Assembly (NCBI RefSeq): GCF_003144245.1
Contig: NW_020289978.1
Coordinates: 496,001-560,000, forward strand
Length of the DNA: 64,000 nucleotides
From: Jaminaea rosea
Taxonomy: Eukaryota > Basidiomycota > Exobasidiomycetes > Microstromatales
Direction: 5' to 3'
Both the position numbers and the translations under genes were made by a program. The notes below the pieces were generated by a model. The model had not been told where the DNA came from. It did no database searches and saw only the letters and a list, made by a program, of their open reading frames with translations. Below are positions 40,101 to 51,744 of this stretch, in pieces (position 1 is the stretch's first letter; every line of letters begins with the position of its first letter).

Positions 40101-41941
40101 GCGCAGGCCAAGATGCCGCCCAACCTCCAACTTGACAACAAAGCCTACACCGTCCTCGACTCGGTGACGAAGTCCCTATTCCTGCACGTCACAACGCACG
40201 CGACATTAGGCACCGAGTGGGGCACTATCCTCCGATCGAATGGCAACGGGACTTATTACTCGCTTTCACAGGAATTCGTCAACCGCAACGAAGCCGGCTA
40301 CGTTGATTTTGAGAAGATGCTCGGCCTCGACGGTATCGCGCTGATCAATGTCGTAAGCAACGCAGATGACGCCTCGGTGTCAGGTCGCAAGGACCTCCAG
40401 ACACGCATTACGCACAACGATGGTGGAAGATGGAAGGAGATGATTCCTCCGCGAGTTGACGCCTTTGGAGCACCCTACGAATGCAACACTCGTGGCTGCT
40501 CGCTACATCTGCACGGCTTCACCGAGCGAGAGGACCCTCGCGACTCGTACAGCAGCCCTTCGGCCGTAGGCTTGATGCTGGGTGTGGGCAACGTCGGGAA
40601 AAAGCTCGCGCCGTACAAGGACAGCGACACCTTTTTGACTCGCGACGGCGGCTTCACGTGGGAGGAGGTTCACAAGGACGCCCACAAGTGGGAGTTCGGC
40701 GACCAAGGCTCGATCATCCTGCTGGTCAACGACGAAGAGCCAACCGATGTCGTCCGCTATTCACTCAACGAGGGTTTGAAATGGGAGACGTTCAACATCG
40801 GAGAGCGCCTCCGCATCAAGAAGATCCTCACCGTTCCGGAGGACACGCATCGCAAGTTTGTTCTCCTTGGAGAAAGCCCGCGCGCCCAGTCCAAGTCGGT
40901 GGCGATTCATCTCGACTTCTCCTCCATCACGGGAAGAAAATGCGTCCTGAATCCCTCGAAGCCGGAGAGCGACGACTTTGAGCTATGGAGCCCGAGTGAG
41001 GAGCGCTCCGAGCTCTGCCTGTTCGGCAGACAGACGTACTACTACCGAAGGAAGAGGAGCGCCGACTGCTTCATTGGGACGCAGATCATTCAGCCGCATT
41101 CAATTGTGAAGAATTGTAGCTGTACGGCTGCCGACTTTGAGTGGTAAGTGCGAGAGGGCGCAATGATCTCGTCGAAAAGTGATTGCTGATCGCCCTCCTC
41201 CTCCTCCTCTTTTCGCAGCGAATTCAACCACTACCGCGACGCGAGCGGGGAGTGCGTCCTTCAACCCGGTACTACTGCGCTCGCCTCCGATCCCTATGAG
41301 CAATGTGTTGAGGGCGATGATTATTGGTATGATAGAACCAATGTGCGCAAGATACCGTACTCTTCTTGCGACGGAGGCGCAAGGCCGGATCGAGGCGCTC
41401 GTCACGTCTGCCCGATGAGCACGCGACGACATGGCTTCTTGTGGTGGACGACGATCATCATTTCGCCGTTCGTGCTAGCAGGCCTTGTAGGATACTGGTG
41501 GCTGCAGAGGAGCGCCGGTGGCCGTGCTTCGCATGGGTGCGTATCGAGCTCTGCATGGGCGGCGAGGCGCATGGCACTGACTCTTGCCCCCGGTCTCTCG
41601 TACGCAGGTCGATTCGCTTGCCTGACCCCGGCTCGTACGCCGAGTCTCCCATGGCACAAACATTGGCCTCTGTCCCTTGGGCACTCGTCGGTCTAGCCAA
41701 CACAGCTTGGGCCTGGATCTCGCGGCAGGCAGAGAGCTTGCCGTTCCTGCAACGGCGTATGCCGCGAACGCGAGCCTCGTATGGCGGCTATCGTGGACTG
41801 GCGCAAGATGAGGATGCGGCGGTAAGTAGGCGCGTTGCCGAAGACGAACGAGACGGGCGCAGTGATTGACAGTCCCGCTGTGCTTCCTCCTCGCACGCTC
41901 AGATCCTCCGCGACTACGACGAAGAGGACTTCGATAGATGA
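37143..41941 (+). CDS. VPS10: VPS10, vacuolar protein-sorting receptor
   Basis: Four exons: 37143-41143, 41219-41536, 41608-41821 and 41903-41941, 1523 residues, typical for fungal Vps10. It is a type I membrane receptor cycling between Golgi and endosome to deliver carboxypeptidase Y and similar hydrolases. A signal peptide (MRLGLIAVLVAAILAIAPEPTLA) lies at about 12-34. Two beta-propeller Vps10 domains carry repeated SxDxGxTW-type Asp boxes, and each ends in a ten-cysteine module, KRRKADADCF and YRRKRSADCF. The single membrane span is at about 1407-1429. The cytosolic tail has YRGL, a YxxPhi-type sorting signal, and ends in an acidic cluster encoded by a separate 39-base exon. All four exons join in frame. 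Confidence 0.95.
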
Positions 41942-42447
41942 GCGGCTGGCCGTGATTTAGGAGGCGTGAGAGTTTGGGTCAGCTCAGAGGGATTGCCTGT
42001 GCCCGCGGAGGCGGGCGCGCGATGTCACATTGCTATCTCTGTCTTAATGCTCCTTTCTCGAGCTCAGCTCTAGCAAACTAGTCGGGCGGTTGAGCCCCTT
42101 TATGCCAGCAACGCGAGATGACGAATCTCCATAAGTGCGCTCGAACCTCCTTTGAGCGGCCCAAGCGCTGGCGTCAAGAGGCCAAGACGTCGCGATGCGA
42201 GGAGCGAGCCGTGGCGATGGAGGTGATCGACGTCACCGAGGGGGTCCGAGCGCGTGTCAACTCCTGATCGTAGCGAAGAAGCACGCTTGAGGCTTTGAGG
42301 CCGCCAGTGTGGCAACGTCATGGTGGAGACTATTGAAGCCTCATAAGTCTTTCGACAACTTCTCCTTGCCTTCCTCCTTCGCACTCCCACTTCTTTCAAC
42401 TATTCAAGACACGCCTTCATCTACCTCGAGCTGGCCTCGAATTAAGC
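41942..42447. other. Intergenic, tandem plus-strand genes
   Basis: About 505 bases between the VPS10 stop and the six-repeat protein start. The last 100 bases are pyrimidine-rich, as expected for a promoter and leader. Nothing else recognised. Confidence 0.45.
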
Positions 42448-43674
42448 ATGACTTACACCCCTACCTCTCCAACTATGACCAACTCGCACACCAATGACAA
42501 CACCTCAAGCCCTATCAATAAGGTCGTCCAGAAGCTTCGACCCCGCGCCTCTTTTGGAGTCCTCCGCACACGCAAGAGCAGCGAAGATGTCTCGAAGCTC
42601 CTGAAGCGAACAGGTAGTAACCAGTCGGATGACTCTACGAAGCCGCCTCGACTCACCCATAAGCGTCGCCATAGCAGCTTCGGCGCTTTGAGGCAGGCAT
42701 TGCGCCCGAGCCCGGACCTTGACGACATGGCATCGCTACAGGCTGCGATTGCCGACCAGAATGACCACGCCTCTTCGTCCAGCCCGCCACCCACAGCCAC
42801 CACCATGAGCGACGGCCGTCGACCTGGCAAACCACAGACGATAAAGGTGCTCCAGCCCTCCGACTTCGCGAGCCGCACGCCTCGCGCTGCACCTCCCGCC
42901 CCTGGCGGCAACAGTGAACACCATCGCTCGCCCTCGGCTTCGGAGGCTGCGTTCCTCAGCCCCGAATCATCTACGGAATCCTCGTCCCGCGAGACGGTTG
43001 ACACTAACAACACGAGCCTGGACAGCCCTGGCAGTCGAGACCGCTCGTCGAGCCTTTTCTCGGATCGACCACTCTCGGCCTGGGATTCCAAGGTCTCGAC
43101 GCGCATGCTACAAGACCAGCTCAATGCGACTCTTGCTGAACAGTCGCGTCACTTCTCAGTACGCCCGCTTGATGGATGGGATGCCCGACTTATGCCCCTA
43201 CTGGCCAAGAACGATGGCGCACTAGCCAAGGAGATTCGCTTCTCGACGCGCCCGGACAGTGGATGGGACGCTCGTCTCTTCGTTGATGATGGCAAAAACC
43301 GTCGAGGCAGGAGCGACACGACTTTCTCTGATCGCAGAATGTCTGCCTGGGACGGGATGTTGAAGACAGATAAGGGCGACTCAGTACCTGTGACCGTCGG
43401 TCTTCACGACGGCGGTGATGACGAGGGCAAGAGGGGCACGGTGTTCTCTCTGCGACCACCAGGAGACTGGGACGCATCGCTCGCTCCCGACGACGGTGAG
43501 GCTTCGGCCGCACCAGCCGGCAAGGCAGGTGCCGACCTCAAGGACCGTGGCCTCCTGTTCTCTGTGCGCGAGCCAGCGGAGTGGGATGCTGCGCTCAGTA
43601 ACCTCAAGCTCATCGGCGGCGACAAGACGCCTACGCAAGAGCTTCGACAAGATCCCATTGGCCAGGCGCATTGA
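42448..43674 (+). CDS. Unrecognised protein with six FSxR...WD repeats
   Basis: Single exon, 408 residues, no family recognised. The C-terminal half holds six copies of a short motif with consensus FSxRxxxxWDxxL: F204-W212-D213, F236-W244-D245, F265-W273-D274, F293-W301-D302, F333-W341-D342 and F371-W379-D380. The Phe-to-Trp gap is eight residues in all six, while linkers vary from 28 to 40 residues. The N-terminal part is Ser/Pro-rich and carries a second pair, RPRASFGVLR at 31-40 and KRRHSSFGALR at 72-82, both with basic residues before Ser as in AGC kinase sites. No signal peptide or membrane span. The repeat pattern makes coding near certain; function is unknown. It could be a multivalent adaptor of short linear motifs. 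Confidence 0.9.
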   Translation: MTYTPTSPTMTNSHTNDNTSSPINKVVQKLRPRASFGVLRTRKSSEDVSKLLKRTGSNQSDDSTKPPRLTHKRRHSSFGALRQALRPSPDLDDMASLQAAIADQNDHASSSSPPPTATTMSDGRRPGKPQTIKVLQPSDFASRTPRAAPPAPGGNSEHHRSPSASEAAFLSPESSTESSSRETVDTNNTSLDSPGSRDRSSSLFSDRPLSAWDSKVSTRMLQDQLNATLAEQSRHFSVRPLDGWDARLMPLLAKNDGALAKEIRFSTRPDSGWDARLFVDDGKNRRGRSDTTFSDRRMSAWDGMLKTDKGDSVPVTVGLHDGGDDEGKRGTVFSLRPPGDWDASLAPDDGEASAAPAGKAGADLKDRGLLFSVREPAEWDAALSNLKLIGGDKTPTQELRQDPIGQAH

Positions 43675-44404
43675 TGTCCGAGGGCGAGTCGAGCCTCAGG
43701 GCCACCAACAGCGTACATCTACCGCGACATCCTCCACACTATTACCGAGTGCTGCCTCCTCTTTTTGATGATGACGATGATGACAAGCACTCTCAAGAAT
43801 GACGACGCTTCCTTGCTTTCTCTGTCCCGCTAATTCACTGAGCTCTCTTCAATTCCATTGTGATCGCTCGCGACGATCTCACCTCGCCTTCGTCTTGGCC
43901 TGACATCGCCGCCGTGGTCTCACCGGTGCTTCCTTGTGAGTATGGCGACAGAGATGGTTTACCATCCATCGCCGTAGATCACACACATGTGTCTGCGCCC
44001 GCAAGGCTTGCTTCGATCGGCATGAGGAAGGAGGCGAGGGGAAGGTGGGACCCTATTTCATGTTCGGCGTGGCTGGCACCTAGATGCGCTGCAGCTCGAT
44101 AGACAGGTAAGACATGCTCTAGCCGCATCGCACCCGCCTTCGCCGCCGCAAGTGGTCTGTAGGTCGAGGCTTCTGTGCAGCCTTCCCTCTTCGACGGCAG
44201 CTACGATATTGTAGAACGAGGTCGAGTCCGTTCCCAGAGCAACGTCGCCATTGCTGCTGTGCGGCCTGCCCTCCCCGTCTGGCTCTATGGTACGCTGGCC
44301 CCCTCCTTCAGGATTGGGTGTTATTTCTCCGTAGCCATGGCCACTGCTACGCTGCCTTCTCTGCGCATGTGTTGAAGCGCCTTCTTCCTCGCATTTTTGA
44401 GTAC

Positions 44405-44428
44405 GTGCGTGCGTGCGTGCGTGCGTGC
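44405..44428. repeat. GTGC microsatellite
   Basis: Six perfect tandem copies of GTGC followed by imperfect copies up to about 44434. Non-coding, in the upstream region of the LIM-RhoGAP gene. Confidence 0.9.
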
Positions 44429-44662
44429 GCGTGCAGCAGACCCACGATGCGATGCCCTCGTCTCGTCGACCTGTGCGCCTCTGTTCTGCCTTGATGATCC
44501 TGTCGGCGCTGTCCCGCTGGTCGCATCGACGTCGTCGATTCATTGCCTGACTGACTGGCTACCTGCCTACGCTCGACCCCCCACCCGCCTGTGGCTTGGT
44601 GCCGCCCCGCGAGGTGAGCCGAGTCGAGTCGAGTTGAAGAGCAAGGGGAGGGCGGGCGTGTG

Positions 44663-44698
44663 TTGGCTGCGTTGGCTGCGTTGGCTGCGTTGGCTGCG
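44663..44698. repeat. Nine-base tandem repeat, four copies
   Basis: Four perfect head-to-tail copies of TTGGCTGCG. In one frame it would encode Leu-Ala-Ala repeats, but no convincing gene contains it. It lies about 550 bases before the RhoGAP start codon. Confidence 0.92.
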
Positions 44699-45245
44699 TT
44701 GTGCCTCTGCTCTCCTCGAGTTGCTGCCGTCTGTCCTCTCCGCTGCCGCCTCCTTCCGCCGCCGACCCGTCAGCCGCGACGACCGCCCGCCCGACTCGAC
44801 TGCTCCAACGACATCCACGATCCACGACTCGACGTCGATCAACGACTCCTGTGACCCTCGGCTTCTCCTCGCGACTCGAGTGCGAACCTCCTCCTCATCA
44901 TCATCATCAGCAGCGTAGCGCAGACAATTGACTGTAGCCCGTCATCGTCGACGTCATCTTCCCACTCCACGCTATTTGCCGTCTAAGCAAAGTAGACGCC
45001 GACGTCAACACAGGAGGGCAGCTCAGCGGCATACATCGTCCTGACCTGGCGCTCACGCTCCCACTGCGAACAAGAGACCATTCGTCGCGCAGACTCGAGC
45101 ATTCATCGTGATCTGTCGTAAGCTTGATCACTCGATCACTCGTCGCTCGGGGCGCTCGCGCCTCTTTGGCTCTCCTCATCGGCCAGTGGACGACGAGCCG
45201 CGATCCATTGGCCGTCCACAGTAGACGAGAGCTTTTGCTCCTCCC

Positions 45246-48200
45246 ATGCCATCTTCGACCCCTTCCAAGGCAGGCGCCTTTGATGGCCAAGGCTCAAGCT
45301 CATCATCCTCGTCTCTCCAACGGCCGCTGATGCCGCTGAGAGCTCAGTCTCACACCTCAGCGATACCAGATAGCTCAGAGATGGCGCGGCCATCATCACC
45401 AGCACTGTCAGACTCTCGAGTCGGGGAAGATGGCGACCTCGTACAGAAGACGGCATCAACGTCTTTTGCAGACAGGCCACCATCATCATCTTCCTCTAGG
45501 AGAGATGCGTCGGGGAGTAGCAGCAACAGCAGGCGTGCAGATATGGACAGAATCAAGTCGAGAGCGGTAGACTCGGCCAGTTGGAATTGGGAAGCAGAGA
45601 AGGCGAAGCAGGAGAGCGGTAGCGAGGGGACCACACCATCATCGTCATCATCGAGCTGGCGTCAATCCATCGCAGCCCCCATCCCGCCTCGTCAGTCGTC
45701 AAGGCAGCAGGGATCAGGCATGCCACGTCCTCGAATCGATACGAGTCCAAACCCGGGCATGTCCTCGAATCCTGACACGCCGATTCAGTCGTCGAGGCCC
45801 TTCTCGCCGGCTCTGAAAACGCCAACTTCATCCGCTCATCCGACGGTCAAGGCTCAGGGGGCGCAAGGGACAGGGAGAAAGGAGCAGTCATGCGATGCTT
45901 GTGGGAAGCCAATGACAGGCCAATTTGTCAGGGCATTGGGAGTCGTCTTTCACCTCGACTGCTTCAGGTGTCGGGTGAGTGGTAGCGGCAGCATGGGCAG
46001 CGTATAACGATTCAAAGCTGACATCTTCAATCTCGCTCCCGGCCTTCGCCAGGACTGCAACAAGGTCGTGGCGTCCAAGTTCTTCCCAGCGACGGACGAT
46101 ATGCGAGACTCGTCGCCTCGTTCGAGCAGCGGGGGAGATGAGGAGACCAAGCGACCATCGCCGACATCATCACAGCCTAGCAAGCTTTTCCCGCTCTGCG
46201 AAACCGACTACTTTCGCCGCCTGGACCTCTTGTGCGCCAAGTGCGGAGGTGCTCTAAGGGGATCGTACATCACAGCCCTGGGAAAGAAGTTTCACGTCGA
46301 ACACTTTACTTGTTCGATCTGCCCGACCGTATTTGGACCGCAGGATAGCTACTACGAGCATGATGGACGGTGAGCACGCGCGTAGAGGCCCTTGGAAGAT
46401 GCTACGATGCTGATACCCATCCCTTTCGTCCTCACCCGCCTCACACAGCGTCTTCTGTCACTTCCACTACTCCACAAGGTTTGCGATTCGCTGCACAGGC
46501 TGTCGCACTGCGATTCTCAAGCAATTCGTCGAGATCAACCGCAACAACCAGGACGAGCATTGGCATCCTGAATGCTACATGATTCACAAGGTAAGCTGAT
46601 CCTGCTCTCCTCGCTGCAAGCCAGATCCCCCAGTGACTGACATCTCCTTACACCCTCGCATAGTTCTGGAATATCAAGCTCTGTCCGACTGGTGCCACGC
46701 CTAAGGAGAGCCTCGTCTCTGAACCCACAACTGCGCTCGAGACGCCAGAGCCGTCGAAAAGCGGGGTTGCGCCTGTCAGCGACATGTCAGCGACAGACGC
46801 GCCCAGCATGGAAGCCATCGAGACAGAAGCCTCAGAGACACCGTCGAGCCTCAAGCAGAAGCAGAAGATTGTCGAAGAGCAGGTCTACAGGATATGGACG
46901 GTCTTGTCCGCCTTCGAGGAGAGCTCAGCGGCGTGCATATCTGAGATGCTGCGCCACGTTAGCAGCGGACGTTATCTGGGAGGCGTGAGGATGGCGGAGC
47001 GCTTCATCTTGCACGTCGAGATCCTCTTTTCAGCCATTGACGACATTGAGCGAGAGTTCCGCAAAGAGCAGACCAAGGGCCTTTCACACATCCGCGAGGC
47101 CCGGATGCTATGCAAGAAGATCGTCAACTTCTTCTCGCTCCTCTCACATACACAGGAGACGGGCGCGAGGAGAATGGGCATCACGCAGGAGCTCCTCTCC
47201 CTCGTCACTGGACTGGCGCACTACCTCAAAATCTTGATTCGCATCGCTCTCACGGGGGCATTGAGGCTGGACCGTGAGTTTGGGAATCGACAGGCAATCG
47301 ACTGGTTCCTAGACCAGCTCGCGTACCTCGCAGAGAAGGCGGCGGTCACTTCTGGCGAGAGTAAAGCGGGGGGAGACAGTCGGGAAGGCGGGCAGCGGGA
47401 TAGCATCGACCTTGCTCCAGTGGGCGACATCAGCATGCAGAGGCCGGACGGGAGGTGGTACGGCTACAAGAGTCTCCCCCGCACAACGTCGGTCAGCTCG
47501 TCAGACGGCAACGAGGGCGCGACCGACCTCTGCCTTGCCTGTGGCCAGACCGTGGAGGAGGAGTGCGTCAGGATGGGCATCAATATGCGATGGCATGCCA
47601 CTTGCTTGCGATGTTGCCAATGCAAGCGTCGAGCGTTGAAGGAGAGCGGATCAACACGGAAGTCGTCAGATCCAGAGGCAGACCCTGAGGCGCCGCCAAC
47701 TGCGCCGGCGAACACCTTTGCGCTGGAAATCTCAGCTGGGGGCGAGTCGTCAAGTCGCAAGACGTACACTACATTCTGCTCAGAGCACGCTCCTGCTCAC
47801 TGCCGTCGTGGCTTCGAGACGGGTAGCAGACTAGAGCAGTACGCCTTCCTCTTGAGAGTGGCTCTTAATCGTCTCTACGCCCTACTCAAGAAGCGTGGTG
47901 TGGTTCCAGCCTCGCCACCTCCGGTCACCCCTGGCGAGCTGGCAGAGTCGAAGTCAACGCCGGCCCTTCCGTCATCCTCGACGTCATCAACGCCCGTTGG
48001 TTCAGACGCAACGTACCGCGACTCGACGGATATCAAGCGAATGAAGTCGGTCAATCTAGATCGCAAGCTCTCGACCAAGGCAAAAGTGCCACGCATCTCG
48101 ACGGTTGTTGGCAGCCCTTCGGGCCAGCAGACGCAAGCCAGCTCAATGCAGCAAAGAATCTCGCCCACGGCAGAGGGGCTGCGCCGCTCGTCCTCGCCAC

Positions 48201-50104
48201 GTCGCTCGACGGACAACGACGGTCAGCCACGATCTCTGCGAAGGAGCCCCTCACCAGGAGCATCACGGTTCCGCGGTGCGTCCAAGTCGCGAGACCCATC
48301 CCCCGCAGGCGGCCTACGTGAACCGGGGACAGTCGTACCCATTCGGCCTGCATTTGCTCGCCACAACACCGACGTACGCATTCGCGACGATGGTCCAGCT
48401 CGCCAAGCGTCTGGCGACGACAGCGTGATGGCCCCGCAAAACGATGATCACTTGACGCTAGGCGACATTCCCCAGCTGCTCGAGGCCGAACAAGCGCGAG
48501 AGCAACGTCGCTCACTGCACCACGAGGGCGGGCGCTCCCTCTCGGAGCTCTCTGCCCTGGAGCTCTTCATTGTGAAGCACATGGCGGTCATGATGCTGCA
48601 GCAAAGCGCGCTCAAGGACCTCGTGCCGATGGACGACTTAATCGACTTCATCGAGATGCGCAAGAACACTTTCTGGGGCAAGCTCTTTAAGACGGGCAAG
48701 GACAAGAAGAAGCACGTTGAGAAGAAGGGCGTCTTCGGCATTCCGTTGGATATCCTCGTCGAGAAGAATGGGGCAGACTCCACTCTGGGGGCGAGCACGA
48801 CGCACCTTCGCGTGCCCTCTTTTGTCGATGACATTATCTCGGCGATGCGCCAGATGGACGTTTCCGTCGAGGGCATCTTCCGCAAGAATGGCAACATCCG
48901 TCGCTTGAAGGAGCTGTCCGAGGCTCTCGATCGCGACAGCTCGTCCGTGAATCTCTCGGACGACAATCCCGTTCAGCTGGCCGCCTTGCTCAAACGTTTC
49001 CTGCGCGAGCTGCCGGATCCGCTCCTCACCTTCAAGCTGCACCGCCTCTTTGTCATGTCGCAAAAGCTCGAGCCCGAGTCTGAACGGCTGCGCATCCTGC
49101 ACCTCGTCACCATCCTCCTTCCCAAGGCGCACCGCGACACGTTGGAGGTCCTCTTCGTCTTCCTGAAATGGGTGGCCTCGTTCTCCCACGTCGACGAGGA
49201 GACGGGATCCAAGATGGATCTGCAGAATCTCGCCCTCGTTCTCGGGCCGAATATCCTCTACGCCAAGTCTCAGGATCCGGCAAAGGATGAGCTCTTCCTT
49301 GCCAACCGGGCCATCCTTCATCTCCTCGAAAATCAGGACGAGTTCTGGATGGTGCCCCCTGAACTGGAGGCTGTGCTGCAGGACCGCGAGCTGCTGAGTG
49401 CTTCAGCCGAGCTCACATCGCGCGACATTCTCAAGCGATGCGAAAAGTACGCTAAGCGGGCGCGAGGCCAGGGGAGCTCAGGTAGCGCAGGCCGCCCAGG
49501 TGGTAGTGGATTCGCTGGTAACGGCGGCGCTCCTGGAGGAGGCAATAGCGGCTTCAGTGAGATGCACGTCGGTGGCTCGCGGCAGCAGCGACCGGAGTAC
49601 CACGATCCGGTGACCATGCGACAGATTGAGAACCAGCACCACTTCGTCAATGGAAGTGGAAATGGAGGGATGTCTCGCAGCGGCTCTGCAAATCCTCGTA
49701 GCCCCATTGACGGGCCCGGGCCAGAAGGGCGACCGCCGTGGCTTGCAAACAATAGCTCTCAGTCGCATCTGCATCAACACGGGCATCACGGGCAGCACGG
49801 GCATCATCAGCACCACCTCTCCTCTGCGGGCAGTGGGGGCCATCAGACCCCGTACGGTAGTCCGGATCGCTCTCAGCAGCAGCAACAGGCTGCGTCTTGG
49901 CAGCATCACGCCGGTGGGCAAGGTACGGGCCTACCACCGACGTCGTCCTCGACATTTGGGCTCAAGAACGGTAGCGGTCGCGACTCGCCCGTGCCCCCGC
50001 CCAAGGACCGGTCGCAGGAAGATGGTGCAGGTATGCAGCAGCAGAAGCATGCCATGATGCGCGACTGGCATCAGCAGCCCAACTCGAGGCAACAGCAGGC
50101 GTAG
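45246..50104 (+). CDS. Three-LIM Rho GTPase-activating protein, Rga-like
   Basis: Four exons: 45246-45974, 46053-46369, 46449-46590 and 46664-50104, 1542 residues. It stimulates GTP hydrolysis by a Rho/Cdc42-type GTPase in polarised growth. Residues 1-210 are Ser-rich. LIM1 starts at C216 (CDACGKPM) and contains a long acidic Ser-rich insertion before LFPLCETDYF. LIM2 follows (CAKCGGALRGSYITALG, CHFHYSTRF). A helical middle region (VEEQVYRIWTVLSAFEESS, RILHVEILFSAIDDIE type) precedes LIM3 at about 686 (CLACGQTVEEECVRMG). The RhoGAP domain covers about 1086-1290, with arginine finger R1136 in GIFRKNGN and VQLAALLKRFLRELPDPLL. The C-terminus is Gly/His/Gln-rich. The domain order matches fungal Rga1-type GAPs. 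Confidence 0.93.
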
Positions 50105-50591
50105 AATCAGCTCCTGCCCTCTCCTTTCTTTTTATTTTGGACATTCTCCCTTTACCCCACACCGCAGCTAAAGAGCGTAGCCGGTGTCAACCCCTTCTCT
50201 CTTGTTCTTGCTTCTTTGCCCTCCCTCACCTCTCCATTCGGTCGTACCGTGTCATCGCGCTTGCCTCTGCCGCTACACCCATACTCTCTCCTCGCCTCTC
50301 GCCCTTGCTCTCTTTGATAGTCTGCCGCTCCAATTCACTGGTGCACTCTTCCATCGTTCGCTGCTCTCATCGTAGTCTGCTGTGCTGAACCCGTTGCCAT
50401 CGTCGTCTCAAGAGGTCAACGCTGCTGCGGCTCGGTCTGTATCTACGACTTTGATGACTTGGTACAATTACAAGGCCAAGGAACGGCCAGCTGCGAGAAC
50501 TACAATGACACGACGGTATGAAGGCGTGGAAGCCAATGCAGAAAGGTAGGCAACAAGCCAGGAGAGAAGGAGAGGGCACCGCATGGCCCTC
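50105..50591. other. Convergent 3' flanks
   Basis: About 490 bases between the stops of the RhoGAP gene (+) and RPB11 (-). Pyrimidine-rich on the plus strand just after the RhoGAP stop. No gene recognised. Confidence 0.5.
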
Positions 50592-51129
50592 TCAAATATC
50601 GACGTAAGAATCCTGCCCGTAACCTCCATCCGCTCCCCCCTGTACGCCACCACCGTATCCCAACCCACCCATCATTGGCGCTCCACCTGGTGCAGCTGCC
50701 GTGGGCATGTGTACCTGGACCTCTGTCTGGAAGGAGGTGCGCACCTGATTGATCTGGGCAATGATACGCTCGCAGCCGGTGCGCAAGGCTTGGACGGGAG
50801 TCAGTCGTCCGTCTGTTTGGATCTTGAGGACTGTGCGGGGCTCCAAGGGATGTGGGACTTTGTAACCGCAAAAGAGAACACCGGGAACGGCGAGGACGGC
50901 GCTGTAGACGCAAAGAGAGGGGATGTGAGTCTTCTTCGAGGCCGTGAAGTGGGTAGGCTAGGGGTGTCGATCGATCAACTCACTGCCTCAACATATTTCC
51001 CATGGTGTGATCCTCCTTGTTCAGCACGACGGTGACTGCATTTTCGATGTTCGTCTCTTCTTGTACCTCTACGCGCTTTTCCCCTTCGGCGAGGATGAAG
51101 AGGGCAAAACGATCCGGTGCATTTGACAT
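50592..51129 (-). CDS. RPB11: RNA polymerase II subunit RPB11
   Basis: Two exons, 50984-51129 and 50592-50901, 151 residues. Rpb11 pairs with Rpb3 in the alpha-like assembly platform of RNA polymerase II in the nucleus. The start APDRFALFILAEGEKRVEV, NKEDHTMGNMLR and VLFCGYKVPHPLE are diagnostic. The splice falls after the HTMGNMLR block. Family length is about 115 to 125; the extra residues are a Gly/Ala/Met-rich tail, GGAPMMGGLGYGGG, ending SYVDI, likely flexible. Both join and stop are in frame. Confidence 0.95.
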
Positions 51130-51744
51130 CCTGGGTAGGTGTGCAAGAGAGAGAACAAAGGAGTGTGAGCTGGATGTACGACCACAAGAGATGGCATCGC
51201 GAGCCTCGGTGTCCTTGTTTGCCCTGCCTCTACTACGACTTTGGATGCGCTCATATACCGTTGTAGTAGTCAAATGGTCACGCGAAGGGCGATTAACCCC
51301 TCCGTCAGACAGTGTGAATATAGAAAAGTGTCGTAATCCTAGCGCGGCGACGGCTGCTACTGTGTCTTCTGACGCATGGCCCCTAACGACACTTACCTCT
51401 CGTATTGGACAAAGGGGGGAGAGGATGGGACGAATCAACGACGACGAGGGGAAGCAAAATAGAAGATTGGCGGCCAAGTCGGCGTCGCGCTCTTCTCTGG
51501 GATCCTGTGCCGCTTCCGGTCCGACAATGACCTGGTGGCCCGTCCGTCACCTCGTCAGATGGAGATTGGCGCGAGGCTGGCCCAGCGACGCACGCACGCA
51601 CGACTGCATCAGGGCAGCGGGGCGTCGTCGATGTGCATCGAGTGAGAGAGGTTGAATTGAAATCACTCTGGCCTTTGTCCTCATTAAGCCAACCCGCCAA
51701 CTCATTATTTCACCACCTCCTTCTCCAACACAACCCCCTTCACC
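51130..51744. promoter_or_regulatory. Divergent intergenic region, RPB11 / poly-Gln protein
   Basis: About 615 bases between start codons. The open frame upstream of RPB11 on the minus strand (to 51477) has no similarity and is taken as leader. Pyrimidine-rich just before 51745. Confidence 0.45.

Larger units (their letters stand above)
43675..45245. other. Long intergenic region before the LIM-RhoGAP gene
   Basis: About 1.57 kb, the largest gap on the plus strand here. It holds two short tandem repeats (listed separately), CT-rich stretches, and ORFs on both strands that follow the repeats and look non-coding. The 3' part may be a long leader of the RhoGAP mRNA with upstream AUGs. Confidence 0.45.

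Noticed and set aside
44397-44918. 173-codon plus ORF over the tandem repeats
   Set aside because: Coding only because of the GTGC and nine-base repeats; no domain.
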